Source: SZUA-430 sp044375275 (lineage in GTDB: Bacteria > Pseudomonadota > Alphaproteobacteria > Micropepsales > Micropepsaceae). From it: a stretch of DNA of 6,732 bases. Under the pieces are notes generated by a model. It saw only the letters and a program-made list of their open reading frames with translations, ran no database searches and was not told the origin of the DNA. This document shows, piece after piece, positions 5,966 to 6,732 of this stretch. The translations under genes were made by a program, and so were the position numbers. The stretch is taken from the NCBI GenBank assembly GCA_044375275.1, contig JBILMZ010000191.1, positions 1 to 6,732 on the forward strand, given 5' to 3'. The stretch's first letter is position 1; every line of letters starts with the position of its first letter.

Positions 5966-5996
5966 GGGACATGATTCATCGTGTCCCTTTATTTTC
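5966..5996 (+). repeat. Hairpin with T-rich tail (REP-like or terminator-like)
   Basis: GGGACATGA (5966-5974) pairs with TCGTGTCCC (5979-5987) through nine positions including one wobble, loop TTCA, followed on the plus strand by TTTATTTTC. In form it is a plus-strand intrinsic terminator, yet no plus-strand gene precedes it. For the minus-strand small gene ending at 6020 it lies 33 bp downstream but has no T-run in that direction. It may be a dispersed palindromic repeat, or may serve as a barrier between the ompA-like promoter region and the small genes. Confidence 0.5.
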
Positions 5997-6019
5997 CTGA
6001 AGTACGGGGCCGGCGTGGC

Positions 6020-6247
6020 TCAGGCGCTGGCGGGGCCGTGGGCGGATGGCTTCTCGCGCTGGGCGGTTGCGGCGACCCAGAGCTCGGCGGACTCGCGGCC
6101 CATGAACTCGCTCCACGCGGCGATGGCTTCGTCGGCCATGGGATGCGGGGTCTGGCGCAAGGGGATGGTGACCCGGAGACCCTGCTGGGCGGGGATGGAC
6201 TTCATCAGGTTGCGGAGCAGGGTCTTCATCGGTTGGGTCCAATGCAT
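6020..6247 (-). CDS. Small hypothetical protein (75 aa)
   Basis: I do not recognise the family. Three long frames overlap here, but this one has almost every codon ending in G or C, the pattern of real genes in this window, so I take it as the coding one. The protein is soluble-looking, with no signal peptide or membrane segment. A basic, helical start (MKTLLRNLMKSIPAQQG) is followed by a short strand-like part (LRVTIPLRQTP) and a probable amphipathic helix (MADEAIAAWSEFMGRESAELWVAA), then a Pro/Ala-rich tail. The start is uncertain: ATG 6247 has only a weak purine stretch (GCAAAGAA) upstream, while ATG 6229 (MKTLL, 69 aa) has no clear ribosome site. It is divergent from the small membrane protein gene at 6430, across about 180 bp that could hold promoters for both. 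Confidence 0.6.
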   Translation of the reverse strand: MHWTQPMKTLLRNLMKSIPAQQGLRVTIPLRQTPHPMADEAIAAWSEFMGRESAELWVAATAQREKPSAHGPASA

Positions 6248-6429
6248 TTCTTTGCGGGGACGCCAGCATGACGGCCCGACAGTGCAATCACCTTATGCAT
6301 CGTTGGCTAAAGTCCGGTTAAGGGCGTTTGCAGAATTCGTGACGGGCCTGTGACGTGTTGCACGGGGGCACGGGAGCGCGCATGCTGCGGGCGCACAACG
6401 ATTCCGCTTCCCGCCTCCGGAGGATGGAC

Positions 6430-6630
6430 ATGGCGAACCCCACAGAATTTGCGCTGAAGCACGGACTGGCCACGGCTGTCGCCATTCCGGCGACCATTGC
6501 CACTAACTGGTATCTCGAAACGCTGAGCGTGGCGGGCATTGCGCTCGTGTTCGTCCTCTACCTGGCGCTGTTCAACGGGCTGGCGGTCATGCTGCGGCGC
6601 GGCAAAGGCGGCGGCCCTGACGAAAGCTAG
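6430..6630 (+). CDS. Small two-helix membrane protein (66 aa), function unknown
   Basis: The ATG at 6430 is chosen because GGAGG (6419-6423) stands six bases before it; ATG 6424 touches that site and the longer start at 6355 has no ribosome site. The protein begins MANPTEFALKHG. It has a first moderately hydrophobic segment (LATAVAIPATIATNWYL, residues about 13-29) and a strongly hydrophobic second one (VAGIALVFVLYLALFNGLAVML, about 34-55), and ends in a basic, Gly-rich tail (RRGKGGGPDES). By the positive-inside rule the C-terminus should be cytoplasmic, giving a hairpin with both ends inside. I do not recognise the family. A weak hairpin without T-run (TGGGC-GGCT-GCCCA, 6633-6646) follows the stop, and the last 86 bp show nothing clear. 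Confidence 0.65.
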   Translation: MANPTEFALKHGLATAVAIPATIATNWYLETLSVAGIALVFVLYLALFNGLAVMLRRGKGGGPDES

Positions 6631-6732
6631 GCTGGGCGGCTGCCCAATCGTTCAAATGCCTTTTCAGTTTTAATCAATAGCCCGCATCGCACTTCACTTG
6701 AGTTCAATTCGCCCCGTGTACGGTCTACCCGC

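Noticed and set aside
6292..6321. Possible minus-strand promoter TTAACC-18-CATAAG before the 75-aa gene
   Set aside because: Plausible position, but weak hexamers and long spacing; cannot be told from chance.
5797..6353. Plus-strand frames between the ompA-like gene and the 66-aa gene
   Set aside because: They start without ribosome sites, run through hairpins and the antisense of the 75-aa gene, and show no family motif.

Overview
The window reads as chromosomal DNA of a high-GC, Gram-negative, peptide-consuming bacterium. The genes use mostly G or C at third codon positions, the exported proteins carry Sec signal peptides, and there is an OmpA-type outer-membrane protein. The M13 plus S46 peptidase pair and the style of the SDR remnant fit an alphaproteobacterium (a Hyphomonadaceae/Caulobacterales-like lineage is my guess). 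That placement is an inference; no rRNA or other marker gene is present.

Left part (1-3145): the 3' end of an M13 (neprilysin-like) zinc metallopeptidase is followed, 205 bp later on the same strand, by a complete exported S46 serine peptidase (DPP7/DPP11 family). Together they suggest extracytoplasmic peptide breakdown, with an oligopeptidase feeding a dipeptidyl-peptidase. Each gene is followed by a large GC-rich inverted repeat of the REP/BIME kind; the second one encloses a strong intrinsic terminator.

Middle part (3262-4450): a rearranged scar. The C-terminal part of a PhoH-like ATPase on the minus strand abuts head-on the C-terminal part of a short-chain dehydrogenase/reductase (SDR) on the plus strand; both have lost their N-terminal nucleotide-binding halves. 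A 30-bp second copy of an SDR coding segment lies beyond the far end of the phoH piece, directly against the REP-like repeat. After the SDR remnant come about 355 bp without a convincing gene. They hold a stem-loop, a GTTC-N7-GTTC motif (the alphaproteobacterial LexA-box pattern) over a possible promoter, and a pair of 16-bp direct repeats around a palindrome.

Right part (4471-6732): an OmpA-family porin/peptidoglycan-anchor gene on the minus strand, with its own terminator and a plausible promoter, is followed by a gene-poor stretch with several hairpins. Two small divergently transcribed genes come next: an unrecognised 75-aa soluble protein (minus) and a 66-aa protein with two predicted membrane segments (plus).

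I found no mobile-element transposase, CRISPR array, tRNA or rRNA, and no defence system. The notable content is the phoH/SDR chimera, the REP-like repeats and the possible SOS-type site.
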